Shown one piece after another: positions 1 through 10,600 of a stretch of 64,000 nt of DNA (its first letter is position 1; every line of letters begins with the position of its first letter). The notes under the pieces are model-generated. The model was not told where the DNA came from, searched no databases, and worked only from the letters and a program-made list of their open reading frames with translations. Position numbers and translations under genes: made by a program. Source of the stretch: Methyloprofundus sedimenti (GTDB lineage Bacteria; Pseudomonadota; Gammaproteobacteria; Methylococcales; Methylomonadaceae); assembly GCF_002072955.1 (NCBI RefSeq), contig NZ_LPUF01000001.1, positions 1,324,896-1,388,895 of the forward strand, in the 5' to 3' direction.

Positions 1-1
1 C

Positions 2-376
2 CACCACACACGTTGTGGTATGTTAGCTTTTACCGACGACCTGCTTAAAGCTGGATTGGAAGGTGACCCAGCGGCTGAGGCGCTACTTGGGCAAGCTACA
101 GGACGCAAATTTACAAGCTGCCACGACAGCTCTTCAACACCTGCCCAGTTTCATGCCTTTCGTGGTCCACTCGAAGCGCTTGATTCACCACGTAATGAGC
201 AGCAAACTGAGCGTCTGACCTGGGATGTAAGGCGATCAATATCCAGAGTTATGAATCATCCATGGATACCTACAGAAGGGCCTGATGCTTCGACTGTGCG
301 AGGATTTATCTATGATGTTGATACAGGAAAACTTGAGGAAGTGAGCTACCCAGGGCCGATGGGTACGTTCGGCTAG
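2..376 (+). CDS. beta-class carbonic anhydrase, C-terminal part
   Basis: The reading frame is already open at the window edge and starts with HHTRCGM, which matches the H-x2-C zinc-ligand motif of beta-carbonic anhydrases (HHTDCGM in many members). It continues with a family-like FTDDLL segment and ends with [16 protein letters not shown], the usual closing strand. The enzyme interconverts CO2 and bicarbonate in the cytoplasm. The N-terminal part with the first zinc cysteine lies outside the window, so completeness cannot be judged. A SulP transporter and the tail of a second, broken carbonic anhydrase occur 21-23.7 kb further on. An ATG exists at position 20 but lies inside the motif and is not the start. 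Confidence 0.8.
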   Translation, partial: HHTRCGMLAFTDDLLKAGLEGDPAAEALLGQATGRKFTSCHDSSSTPAQFHAFRGPLEALDSPRNEQQTERLTWDVRRSISRVMNHPWIPTEGPDASTVRGFIYDVDTGKLEEVSYPGPMGTFG

Positions 377-925
377 ACTCTGATGATAACCCCAGGTCAG
401 TAAACGAAGAAGCGTTAAGATGTCATGGAGTCAACTATTTGATTTGTAAAGGAATCTATGCCAAATATTTCCTTATTTTTACGATATTGAAAGGCAATGG
501 CAAGACCTATTGGACTCGAATTTCCTGGTGAACTCTAACATTTAACTCCCCGTGACAATCGCAGGGAAGATAGATAAGAGCAAGACACTGATAGAAAAAC
601 TTTTTAATTGTCATGTTCAATATTCATCTTGATCGTTGAGTTGAAAAAAGGTATTTTTGAAATATTGAATTTGTAAGCGGAGACTTGATCGACTAGAATT
701 TTGTATTAGATAAGCTTTTTTTTCAGGATTAACTGTATTATAGGAAACACAGTTATATCCAGTATGCAGTTAAAGCTTAACTATAAATTTCTTATTATTC
801 GATCATATGAGTCGCACTGGTAGCCGAATTATTCCCTGTTCCCTTCATTTTTGATTCTACTTGAATTAGGTTGGATACATATCAACAATGGTTTAATACT
901 TTCATTTCAGTTTGAGGCAAATCAC
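377..925. other. intergenic, no gene seen
   Basis: This AT-rich stretch of about 550 bases has no open frame with a ribosome site and no recognisable RNA. It contains a run of eight T near 717-725 and short A/T tracts only. It separates the carbonic anhydrase from the secreted protein gene. Confidence 0.5.
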
Positions 926-1570
926 ATGAGAAATTTACTTTATTTATTTGCTCTATTTACCCTGTCCTTAAATATACCACTTGCTGCCGACAACATAATA
1001 AAAAATGCATCGGACATCCGCTTTACTGGACGATTGACAAGTGGACTGGCCTGTACCCAGGATTGCAGCAATTGTTGTACGGGTAATATGGTTGAAGATT
1101 ACAGTAAGACATTAAATATTAATATAGGAAGTTCGGCAATTGACCTGTCAGAAATCTATAACGATGGCCTAGATCACGCCATCAATGGCTACTTTTATCA
1201 AATCACCGATTCCTGCGAAGTGGGAAATTGCTCCTTATTTCATATTACTTCGATCGATCAACCGGATTTGCCCTTATACAATTCCCAGGCAGATTATTTA
1301 ACAATACCTTCTGTTCTTGTCGATGACAATAAACTTTATCAGGTAGATCTAAGCGGCCCTTTTATAATAACAAGTGCAGTGGAAATTGCAGGTGTGGGTG
1401 AGGACTGCAGTAAAGAACAACAGTGCGCAGAAGGTTATTCGTGCATCAGTTATTTTGGAATTGCAGGCAATGAATTAAAGAGCTGCGAAATATCCTGCGA
1501 AAATACTCATTGTCCAATAGGCCAGAGTTGTATCAGTATTGCAGATGGACCGCAGAATATCTGCCAATGA
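926..1570 (+). CDS. secreted cysteine-rich hypothetical protein
   Basis: The start at 926 is chosen because GAGG sits 8 bases upstream and the product then begins with a clean signal peptide (MRNLLYLFALFTLSL...PLAA); the frame is open further upstream from a TTG at 851 but without these signs. The mature protein of about 195 residues has many cysteines, including ACTQDCSNCC near the N-terminus and a C-terminal block of closely spaced cysteines (CSKEQQCAEGYSC, CENTHCPIGQSC) resembling small disulphide-rich repeats. It is probably exported and disulphide bonded. I do not recognise the family. An IS5-type relic begins about 30 bases after the stop. Confidence 0.6.
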   Translation: MRNLLYLFALFTLSLNIPLAADNIIKNASDIRFTGRLTSGLACTQDCSNCCTGNMVEDYSKTLNINIGSSAIDLSEIYNDGLDHAINGYFYQITDSCEVGNCSLFHITSIDQPDLPLYNSQADYLTIPSVLVDDNKLYQVDLSGPFIITSAVEIAGVGEDCSKEQQCAEGYSCISYFGIAGNELKSCEISCENTHCPIGQSCISIADGPQNICQ

Positions 1571-1598
1571 AAATACTGAAAGTAGGGACGTTGTTTAG

Positions 1599-2107
1599 TC
1601 TGATTTGGAATGCGAGTTTATTGATGGAGGTAATGTAAAAGCGCATCAGCATAGCATTGGTGCTGCATTTGGACAAGAAAGTACTATTGGGAAAGCTATC
1701 GCAGGAAATGCAAGCAAAATTCATATGGTTGCTGATTCCTGTGGCCTTCCAATCCATTTCTTAGTAACAGGCGGTGAAGTTCATGTCTGCAAGCACGCTC
1801 CAACATTAGCCGCAGAATGACCAAGGCTGATTATATTATTGCAGACAGAGGGTATCACCGCGAGGACTTACGTCCTCCACTTAATGATAAAATCACAATT
1901 TTTGTCATCTCCGAAAAAAATTCAATAAAGGGAAATGAAAATATAGATAGGTATTTGTATAAATATCTTCATCTGTTTGAAAATGTTTTTGTACGGCCTG
2001 TGCATTTTAGAGCTATTGCTACACGGTATGACAAATTGAAACGCAATTTTAAAGGTACGGTGGCTCTCGCATGTGTTTTTATGGTTACCTATGTGAAACG
2101 GCATTAG
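1599..2107 (+). pseudogene. IS5-type transposase remnant, frameshifted
   Basis: Two overlapping frames (to 1820 and from about 1817) give consecutive parts of a DDE transposase. The first has FIDGGNVKAHQHSIGAAF and NASKIHMVADSCGLPIHF, matching the IS5/IS1031-type catalytic region. The second has ADYIIADRGYHREDLR and, near the end, ATRYDKLKRNFKGTVALAC. The N-terminal third is missing because a stop lies at 1596-1598, and a frameshift near 1817 breaks the rest. This is a dead fragment. I could not find its terminal repeats. Confidence 0.8.
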
Positions 2108-2176
2108 CCCTGATTTTGTGTTTTTGTTCATAATGCTTATAATTAACAACTAATAATAATAAAAAAGGATCGGGCT

Positions 2177-2584
2177 ATGAAAAAATCTATTTTGATATCA
2201 ACCCTAAGTACAGTTTTATGTTTAATTTCTGCTAACGTGATTGCTGCGGGTGGGCATGGTGATCATGGCAGTAGCGTTAATAAAAGTGGAAAAAGTGCTT
2301 GTAAAAACACCAAAATCAAGCATGTAAGACCTGAGCATTTAGCTAGCGTAAGCCCGAAATCAGAAATTTCCTTTCAAGTGGAAGGTATAGAAGATCCGAA
2401 GTATGTTGAAGTTACTGCAAAAAAAATTCCAGTTGAGATGTCAGTTGAAAGCAAAGGTGGGCTTTTATGGTTTAAAGGAAATTTACCTGATTCTTTAGTA
2501 GATACAGCAGCACGGATTCGTGTAGAGGTAAATTACAAAAAATGCCCTGCAGAAAAGGGCTGGTTGTTAAAAATTACGGACTAA
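2177..2584 (+). CDS. small exported hypothetical protein
   Basis: A 135-residue protein with an N-terminal signal peptide ending near NVIAA. The mature start is rich in glycine and histidine (GGHGDHGSS), which could bind metal, and only two cysteines follow. The rest resembles a small beta-sandwich with alternating hydrophobic strands. The start at 2177 is preceded by AAAAAGGATC, a good ribosome site. It lies between an IS5 relic and an IS1182 element, so its original neighbours are lost. I do not recognise the family. Confidence 0.6.
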   Translation: MKKSILISTLSTVLCLISANVIAAGGHGDHGSSVNKSGKSACKNTKIKHVRPEHLASVSPKSEISFQVEGIEDPKYVEVTAKKIPVEMSVESKGGLLWFKGNLPDSLVDTAARIRVEVNYKKCPAEKGWLLKITD

Positions 2585-2640
2585 AGAAACTGCGCCTTTT
2601 GAAATTGTTTAGGAACATGCACGAAATAATATGAGCAACT

Positions 2641-2680
2641 TGTAGGATGGGCACGCTATTGAGACTGTGAAAGTATTCAC
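2641..2680 (+). repeat. left inner inverted repeat of the IS1182 element
   Basis: It begins TGTAGGATGGGCA and ends TGAAAGTATTCAC. It pairs with the complement of 4338-4379. A TATAAT box at 2695-2700, just inside, could serve as the transposase promoter. Confidence 0.7.
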
Positions 2681-2734
2681 TTACTTTAATGCGATATAAT
2701 ATTAGAATCATTAAATAGATCTAAAACTGAAATA

Positions 2735-4230
2735 ATGACTACTCGTCGCTACCAATCCAGCCTCAATCGTCAGCAAGAAATGTTACTGCCTTCGCGTGTT
2801 GAGGATTATGTCAGTCAAAATAATACTGTGCGTGCGATTGACGCTTATGTCAATACATTAGATGTTAAGGAACTAGGATTTCAGCACACCGAAACTATTA
2901 TCACTTCAGGACAACCGCCTTTTAATCCTGCTGCTTTATTAAAACTCTATTTATATGGTTATTTGCAGGGGATTCGCAGCAGTCGCAAATTGGAAAGTGA
3001 GACTCGACGTAATTTGGAGGTGATGTGGCTAGTTGAAGGATTGTTACCCACATACAAAACGATTGCCAATTTTCGCAAAAGCAATAGTACGGCATTGAAA
3101 GCGGCTAATCGTGACTTTTTGTTGCTATGTAAAGAACTGTCCTTATTTGGTGGAGAGACAGTCGCGGTGGATGGGAGTTTTTTTAAAGGCGACGTCAGTA
3201 AGCAAGGTATTTACACCGAGGATAAGCTTAAAAAACAGCTTGAGGCATTGGAAAAGAAAATCACCCAATATCAAGATGAACTAGATAAACAGGATACTGC
3301 CGATAATAAATTAGATCAAGACTCGTTAAATGAAGATAACAACTTGGTTGAAAAGCTGGCGATAATCAAACAGAAAAAGGCAGAAAAAGAAGCGTTGCAG
3401 CAACAGTTAAAAGACCGTGGTGAAAAGCAAATTTCTACAGTTGATGAAGATGCGCGGCTTTTGACCAAACGCGGAGAAACGGTGGCGGGCTATAACGTTC
3501 AAATCGCTGTTGATAACAAACACCGTTTGATTGTTGCCGAGGACGTGGTGCAAGACGGTAATGACATGCAGCAGCTTGCGCCGATGCTGGAAAAGGCTCA
3601 GAGCATTTTGCAATCAGAAAATCTTGATGGCCTGGGGGACTCAGGTTATTTCAATGGAAGCCAAATAAAAGCCTGTGAAGATCAAAATATCACGGTTTAT
3701 GTCCCTGTCCCTGATAAGTCATGGCTGAAAAAGGACGATTAACCCGTGAACAATTTGAATATGATACTGAGCAAGATTGCTATGTTTGCCCTCAAGATGA
3801 AAAACTGACTCGACGAGGCAAGCCTTTGCAAAAAGGTGGCAAAAACTATATTCGTTACAAAAGCGATGCCGCTGTTTGTGCGGAATGTCCTTTGCAAAAA
3901 AAATGTCTGAGTGAAAAAGCAAAATCAAAACAAATAGAGCGTTGGGAGCATGAAGAAGTCGTTGACCACCACAAGCAACGTATGGCAAAAAATCCCAATA
4001 AAATGCGTCAGCGAGCGGCATTAGCTGAACACCCTTTTGGTACATTAAAACACCGAGCAGGCATAAATCACTTTTTGATGCGTGGATTAGAAAAATGCGG
4101 TGGTGAATTTGGTTTAATGGTCTTAGGTTATAACTTTGTCCGCGTAATAAACCTGCTCGGCGTCGATTTTCTAAGGGATTATTGCGTCCAACGACAAAAA
4201 AATAAATTAAAAAACAGCCAATATGCTTAA
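2735..4230 (+). pseudogene. IS1182-family transposase, frameshifted
   Basis: The first frame (2735-3742) begins MTTRRYQSSLNRQQEMLLP and carries the family's DUF772-like N-terminus, the VAVDGSFFKGD catalytic region and a coiled-coil insert of glutamine and lysine. It then runs into a stop at 3740. The second frame (open from 3715, reading to 4230) continues with AEKGRLTREQFEYD, the C-x2-C pair CAECPLQKKC and the closing EHPFGTLKHRAG. The change is equivalent to a -1 shift between 3715 and 3739. A G-AAA-AAG sequence sits in that interval, so a programmed shift is possible, but a simple one-base deletion is equally likely. Confidence 0.85.
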
Positions 4231-4337
4231 AAATAGTGGGAAAAAGGACTTTTTTCTAAGAAAAAACGTCATTTTTAGAAATATATACTTTAAAAGCTTG
4301 CAAAACAGGCCCTGTTTTAAAAAAATGGGGATTTAGT

Positions 4338-4379
4338 GATGAATACTTTCATAGCCTCTATTGCTTTGCCCATCCTACA
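4338..4379 (-). repeat. right inner inverted repeat of the IS1182 element
   Basis: The complement begins TGTAGGATGGGCA and ends TGAAAGTATTCATC, matching the left repeat at 2641-2680 with a few mismatches. The match continues outward to about 4417. Confidence 0.7.
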
Positions 4380-4551
4380 GATTTTTAACTTGTCTAAGTT
4401 ATTTCATGCTCGTTCCTTAGTAAAGCTAGAGTTTTCGTTTTAGCATTATCTCAATGACAAACTGCCGGGAGAAAACAACATACCACCTTTATCCGGTTTA
4501 ATTCGGACAGCGGTTATCTTTAGGTCATGATATTTTATATAGATTGATATT

Positions 4552-4578
4552 AAGCCTCTGTTTTAGAGGCTTTTTTAT
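4552..4578. terminator. intrinsic terminator
   Basis: AAGCCTCT and AGAGGCTT pair around a GTTTT loop. Six T follow on the plus strand. The hairpin lies about 30 bases beyond the ppnN stop, so it can end ppnN transcription on the minus strand, although the T-run is better placed for plus-strand transcripts leaving the IS element. Confidence 0.65.
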
Positions 4579-4606
4579 TTTCATCTTAATAAACACACTG
4601 CGTCTC

Positions 4607-5977
4607 TTATGACACAATCTTATAACAAGGCACGTACGCAGTACCCGGTAGTTTCATGCGTTGCTGACTGACAAAAGCTGCAAGTAAATTATCGACCGGC
4701 TGCATGATTTCCTTATCTCCACTGATTTCAAAATGTCCGTATTTTTCAATAGCGCGTATTCCTTCATCTTTGACATTACCCGCGACTATGCCAGAAAATA
4801 CTTTGCGTAAATTGGCTGCTAACTGGTGCTTTTCCTGATTTTTATGTAACTCCAGTCCCGCCATATTTTCATGCGTGGGCGTAAACGTTTGCTGGAATTC
4901 GGAAGCGATTTTCAAGCCCCAGTTAAAATAATATGCGTCGGCTTTGCTTCTACGGAATTCACGTACCTGACGTATGCCAAGCTTCATTTCCCGTGCTACT
5001 CTAGCTGTATCATTGATAATAATCTTGTAACGTTGCTGAGCCTCGAAACCTAAAGTACTTCCTACAAATTCATTGATTTGCCGAAAGTAATCAGTTGCTG
5101 ATTCAGGTCCGGTAAAAATCAGTGGAAAGGGTATTTCTGCGTTATCCGGATGCAACAAAATGCCAAGCACATAAAGAATTTCTTCGGCTGTACCTGCGCC
5201 ACCAGGAAACACGACGATGCCATGTCCAGTACGTACGAATGCTTCCAGGCGTTTTTCAATATCCGGTAAAATAACCAGATCATTAACGATGGGGTTGGGT
5301 GACTCTGCGGCGATAATGCCCGGTTCGGTGATGCCGATATAATGTCCATGATTGATGCGTTGCTTGGCGTGGCCGATAGTGGCACCTTTCATTGGCCCCT
5401 TCATTGCACCAGGCCCGCAACCGGTACAGATATTCATTCTGCGTAAGCCAATTTCGTAGCCTACTTGCTTGGTATACAGATATTCTTCGCGTGAAATGGA
5501 ATGTCCGCCCCAGCACACAACTAACTTCGGTTCAGTGCTCTGATGAATGATGTTCGCATTACGTAATATATGAAATACTGAATTGGTAACACCTTCCGAA
5601 CTTTGCATATCGAATTTTGGGTTATCATTTATCTCATTGCTGACGTAGACAATATCACGCAATACGGCAAACAAATGTTCACGGATACCTTTAATCATTT
5701 CGCCATCGACAAAAGCGATAGCCGGCGCACCTTTCAGATCCAGTTTAATGCCGCGCTCTTCCTGAATAACCTTAATCGAAAAGTCACTGTATCGCTCCAG
5801 TAATTCCTTGCCATCATCAGAGTCACAGCCACAGTTCAGCACTGCCAGTGCACAATTATGTAGTAGTTGATATAAACCGCCCTGACTGGTGTCTAGTAAT
5901 TTATTGACTTCAGCCCGTGATAAAACGGTTAAATGCACTTCGGGTGAAATTCGTGTATCTATAGTATGTTCTTGCAT
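4607..5977 (-). CDS. ppnN: nucleotide 5'-monophosphate nucleosidase (LOG family)
   Basis: A 456-residue protein, the length of E. coli PpnN (YgdH). It has the N-terminal domain typical of the long LOG proteins, then GGHSISREEYLYTKQVGYEI, the nucleotide-binding GCGPGAMKGPMKGA segment and the LOG motif FPGGAGTAEE. The enzyme cleaves nucleoside monophosphates to a base and ribose 5-phosphate, and E. coli PpnN is controlled by (p)ppGpp. The start ATG at 5977 has AGGA six bases before it. It stands alone, between an IS element and a divergent beta-lactamase-like gene. Confidence 0.92.
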   Translation of the reverse strand: MQEHTIDTRISPEVHLTVLSRAEVNKLLDTSQGGLYQLLHNCALAVLNCGCDSDDGKELLERYSDFSIKVIQEERGIKLDLKGAPAIAFVDGEMIKGIREHLFAVLRDIVYVSNEINDNPKFDMQSSEGVTNSVFHILRNANIIHQSTEPKLVVCWGGHSISREEYLYTKQVGYEIGLRRMNICTGCGPGAMKGPMKGATIGHAKQRINHGHYIGITEPGIIAAESPNPIVNDLVILPDIEKRLEAFVRTGHGIVVFPGGAGTAEEILYVLGILLHPDNAEIPFPLIFTGPESATDYFRQINEFVGSTLGFEAQQRYKIIINDTARVAREMKLGIRQVREFRRSKADAYYFNWGLKIASEFQQTFTPTHENMAGLELHKNQEKHQLAANLRKVFSGIVAGNVKDEGIRAIEKYGHFEISGDKEIMQPVDNLLAAFVSQQRMKLPGTAYVPCYKIVS

Positions 5978-6383
5978 TTTATCCTGTTTATGTCTTGTAA
6001 TTATGCTTCGCGCTTTTGTATCTGCAATAATAAGTCGTTAGAAAACAGCCTGCTTAGCATGAGAAGAGTAGGTACATTATAGGATAGTCTACACCCATTT
6101 ATTAAGTTGGTGTTCTGCTTAATGCAGGAGTATGTATTGCATAGGTCTAACTAAATAGAGGCAGGCAGTTGTCATTAACAGTATAAAATGTATAACGTCA
6201 ATTGATTATCTACAACTCAGTCAGACTAAGTTAACATCAAGCTTTCAATTACGCGTCATCTCTGTTGGTATGAGGTTGATGATAATACGGCTGAGCGTTA
6301 TTCGTATTCAGCTAACATCATGCTAATGAGGTTATGTTTTTGCGTAACCTCAAAGTGCAGTTTTATGAACCGAGCCTTTAAAA
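5978..6383. other. divergent intergenic region
   Basis: About 400 bases separate ppnN (minus) from the beta-lactamase-like gene (plus). Promoters for both must lie here, but I see no convincing operator or hairpin. Short repeats such as GTTAACATCA and GCTAACATCATG occur near 6230 and 6310. Confidence 0.4.
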
Positions 6384-7481
6384 ATGATAAAAAAATATCT
6401 GTTAAATAAGCAAAGTAATACCTATAGATTCCTGAAGTTAATCTCCCTGTTTTGGCTAGGAGTCTCTATTTTGAGCTGTTCTGTTTTTCCCAGGCAGATT
6501 TATGATTCCCCAAAATCCTGGCAGGCATTTGATCAAAAATTCATGACCTTGGCTGAAAAAAGCTCCTTTCTCGCAAGCGAAATTATCGAACAGGACTGCA
6601 CGACGATACACGCAATTGATGCTGAACAATCATTAGCGGTAGGCTCAAGTTTTAAACTGTATATATTGGCTGAACTTGCACATCAAATAGCGACTCAAAA
6701 TATCCTTGTAGAGAACGCTTCTAGCGATGGAGAAACCTATCTTTCCTGGGATACTTTGTTAGCTATTCAACCTGCATATAAATCAATTCCTGGCGGTGCT
6801 TTACTTTTTGTTCCTGATAATACGCAATTTACAGTTCGTTACTATGCCGAACAAATGATTCAGCGTAGTGATAATACCGCTACGGATCATCTGTTATATC
6901 TGCTCGGACGTGAAAATATTGAACAACGCATGCAACTTACGGGACATCATAATCCGGCACTGAATATTCCGTTATTGGCAACTCGGGAGTTTGTCGCTTT
7001 GAAATTTCTTTATAGTGATGCTGAGCTAGCGGATTATCTGGGAAAATCCACAGCAAATAAACGGCTGGTTTTGGATCATGAGCAGCGGGGTTATCAAGAG
7101 CTTGAACACTACTTTGCACAAAACGGCGAACAATCCGCACCGCTTCGTATCAACACTATAGAATGGTTTGCTAATCGTTTTGATATGTGTCATGTGCTGA
7201 TGTCATTGTACAACACAGCGAAGACAAAAAATATGCGGCCGGTTACTGAGATAATGAGCCTCGACGACAAACTTGATATTGATAGAGAGGAATGGATTTA
7301 TGTCGGATTCAAGGGCGGATCAGAATTCGGCGTTCTGGCAGGTAACTGGTTGTTGCAACGTAAAGATGGACGCATGTTTGTTATAAGTTTCGCGTTAAAT
7401 AATGAACACGCCGCCATTGATATGCAGTCAGTCTTGCCGGTATTTAAATCAGCAGTGGAACTTCTTAGTCAGACACCCTGA
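6384..7481 (+). CDS. class A beta-lactamase-like serine hydrolase lipoprotein
   Basis: A 365-residue protein with a signal segment ending in a lipobox-like SILSC (Cys32), so probably a periplasm-facing lipoprotein. The penicillin-binding motifs are present in order: SSFK at residues 88-91 (catalytic Ser and Lys), SDN in QRSDNTATDH, and KGG in GFKGGSEFG replacing the usual KTG. Class A enzymes are about 290 residues, so this has extra sequence between SDN and KGG. It belongs to the beta-lactamase2 superfamily. It may be a genuine beta-lactamase or a related peptidase or esterase; the KGG triad and lipid anchor favour caution. It stands as a single gene. Confidence 0.75.
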   Translation: MIKKYLLNKQSNTYRFLKLISLFWLGVSILSCSVFPRQIYDSPKSWQAFDQKFMTLAEKSSFLASEIIEQDCTTIHAIDAEQSLAVGSSFKLYILAELAHQIATQNILVENASSDGETYLSWDTLLAIQPAYKSIPGGALLFVPDNTQFTVRYYAEQMIQRSDNTATDHLLYLLGRENIEQRMQLTGHHNPALNIPLLATREFVALKFLYSDAELADYLGKSTANKRLVLDHEQRGYQELEHYFAQNGEQSAPLRINTIEWFANRFDMCHVLMSLYNTAKTKNMRPVTEIMSLDDKLDIDREEWIYVGFKGGSEFGVLAGNWLLQRKDGRMFVISFALNNEHAAIDMQSVLPVFKSAVELLSQTP

Positions 7482-7672
7482 GTTTAAAGCGGGTTAGAGT
7501 AAATCGAATTAGTGGTCATGGTTTAATTTCGCAGAATAATTAGCGCGTGCACTACCATTTTATAAAATCTTATGTTAAAAAAGGGCAAAAGCTGATATCG
7601 GCGAGTAAGAGTAATATATAATCTTTTCGATTGGCTCTTCACATTTTTATCGTCTTAAAAAAGGTTATTAGT

Positions 7673-10600
7673 ATGATACGTCTTTTGATTCCGGTTTTAT
7701 TTATCTATTTTCAAATGGCAAATGCCGCTATTGATAATGTCGAACTTTTTTTCAACTCTCAAGATGGCGCCGTAAGCTGTATTAGCGGCGATAACAAGGC
7801 CGTATCAGGTTCAGGACAAGGACACTTTGTCTGTGATTTTAAAAATGGTTCAAATGACATTGTTATAAGCAGAGTGAATTGGGATGGAGATGCCACACTC
7901 TCAAAAGGCGACGACAAGATCACAATTACAGGTAAATGCGCTAAATCTTTTACCCTGGACGATAACTCGCCAAGTGGTAACTGGTTTCAAGTGAAACAAT
8001 CTTGTGATAATGGCGGTGTCATAATCCATTTTACAGAACAAGAATATGTAAACAACCCTGTATTGTGTAGCGATCCTGACGCTATTCTTAATAAGCAATC
8101 TATTCAATGCCAATATGACAAGTCCGGGGAACTCTTGCTAAGCAGGGAGCGATGGAATGGCAAAAGCGCTCTTCTTGTCAAAGGTAAATCTATTGCCGGG
8201 CAATGTGCAGGATCATTTCTACCCAGCACACATACGCCTCCCCAGTATAATGTGAATGAGGACTGTACATCGCTCTATGTTAAACCCATACCAGCAACAG
8301 GAGATGAGCTTGTTAGTGAGTGGTATGCAGATTTACCCTGGCACCAGAAGCTCAGCACCAAAGACAGTAATCTGATTGACACGCCTTTTGTATTGCCCTA
8401 TGCAGCACTACAACCTGGCCTATGTAAAATTAAAACAAACAATGAAATAGATGAGCCGCGTTGCATGTTACGCTATGGTGTGCTTAATATTATGGCAATG
8501 CATCGCACAGACACCCTTTACCAGCAAGGTGAAGCGCCTACAGACCAGAGTTGTGAGGACTGTGTACAAGTAAAAGTCAGAATTCAACGACTTAACACAC
8601 AAACTGATAATCCTGATGGATTCCAGGCGGATGTAATGCGTAACCTTCCTTACGAAGATACAGATACCAAAACTAATGTACCAAGTCTTGCTTATGTCAT
8701 AAACGAAGCGACCGTCTTTGCACCTTGGCGGCCTTGGTATACTGGACACTTTTGTGCACAAAAAGCAGACTTCGTAGCAGATTCTGTTTGCTATGAAGAT
8801 TATTTTACAACTCAATTGATTGCAACCAGCACAGGGGGGTGGTTATGGGATGCACCGGCAGTATTTGACCCTAAAAATGAAGATTCAATAGACAATCTCA
8901 AAAAATTCTGTGCTAGTGATAATGATTATTGCGATATGTATCTGGGTAAAGTCGACTGGATAACAGACAAGCCTAAAATTACCGTTACGGATTGTGGATC
9001 AGATCCAATAGATGACTGTACCAAAGAAGTGGAAGCGAAAACTGCTAGCCTTGATAGTCAATTTAATACGTCAATAAAATCCTATGTTGATGATGGCCGG
9101 TATCCCTGGCCATTAGTCAAATCAGATATCGATCTGACCAAAGACATAGACACCAATCCCTTTATTGGCTTTTACGATTTGGAAAGATTCCAACAGGCAT
9201 TTATAGATAAAGATGGTAATCCACTGGGATCATTGTTTAAAGGAACACATTATGTGTTACCCAAAAAATGCACTAAAGAAATTTATCTGGGGGCACGACA
9301 GGGAAATAAGGATGATATTGAACGATTAGAAGACTGTGTGTTAAATTTTGAAATTCATACTAATGGTTATTACCGGCAGTGGAGATATCTCTATGGCGAA
9401 ACGGAAGCGGAAAAGAACTCGTTGAGTCGTGAACAAATCATCGCTGCTATCGAAGACATTACTAAAGCGCTGCCTGGCATAAATGCCAATCAATATGGCA
9501 GAACTTTATTTCTGTATGCGGGTGTGCCGGAACAACACCTTCCAGTCCCATTTAAAAATTTTAATGATGGCATGTCTTTGTATGACAAAGTGTATAACGC
9601 CAGCATTTATACCCAATATTTACCTATGGTAAATCCAGCAGATCAGACGCTTAAAACTAAGAGCTATACAGATGATTTCTGGCACGCTTTTTTTATGAGT
9701 AATCACATGAACCAAACGCCGGATCATTTTATACGCGGTATACGGGGAAGAACATTGTGGCATAACGAATACCGCTCCAATATCTTGTATAATTCAGCAG
9801 TAAAAGTCCAAGAGGATGGAACAAAATCTATAGATGGTACGAGTTTCGCCGGTAATTTAGAGCATATCGATTTTCCTGCGGGATTTCAAACGGCGAACGC
9901 AACGGCTCCTTTTCACGGCAACACCTGTGATGCTTGCCATATCAGAAATGGAAGTGGTGTCCCGCTGATGCCAAATGGAAAATTGCCTCAGATTCATGTA
10001 GATAATGGCATGCAAGACAAGGCGTTCGAAATCCATCATGACTATACCTATTCAAACAAAGAGCTACCGTCGATGAAAATGGTATTGTTTGATCTGGGAA
10101 CCGATCGTTCCGATGGCTATCATACTAATAAGGTCATGAACTTTTATGGTGACAGTTTTCATGTTAACCAGAAAAACAAACTGCCGACCTATTCAATGAA
10201 ATATGTCGACATTAAGAAAGGAGATGGCTATGAAGTCGTGGTTAATGATGTTGACCGTGATAAATACCAACCCCAAAGAGTTGAGATTAGTAGTATTAAT
10301 ATAGGCACCGACATAGTGTGCATGCAAGAAGATGGAATTGTTACTAAACCAGATAATATTCCAGGCGATATCTGGCCCAATAATTGTACAGATGTTTCTG
10401 GACCAGCTATTTTAAAAGCTATGAGCGATGATGAACCTGAAGTTGGATTTATGCATTTATTAGGCCGCCGTCTGGGTAACACACCGATGATAGAAATGAT
10501 CCCGGATCAGGTAATTTTGGATACACAAATAGATCAAAAAGACCGGACGGGTTTTCCCGGTAAATACAGCCTGGTATCAGGAACACGGGGCGGAGGAAAA

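Larger units (their letters stand above)
2611..4417. mobile_element. IS1182-family insertion sequence
   Basis: A transposase gene is flanked by long imperfect inverted repeats. The left side (2611-2680) and the complement of the right side (4338-4417) share AGGAACnnGCnnGAAATAA, then TGTAGGATGGGCA, then TGAAAGTATTCA. The repeats therefore extend about 70-80 bases, longer than a plain IS tip. I cannot fix the exact ends or a target duplication by eye. The transposase is frameshifted, so mobility is doubtful unless the shift is programmed. Confidence 0.75.
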
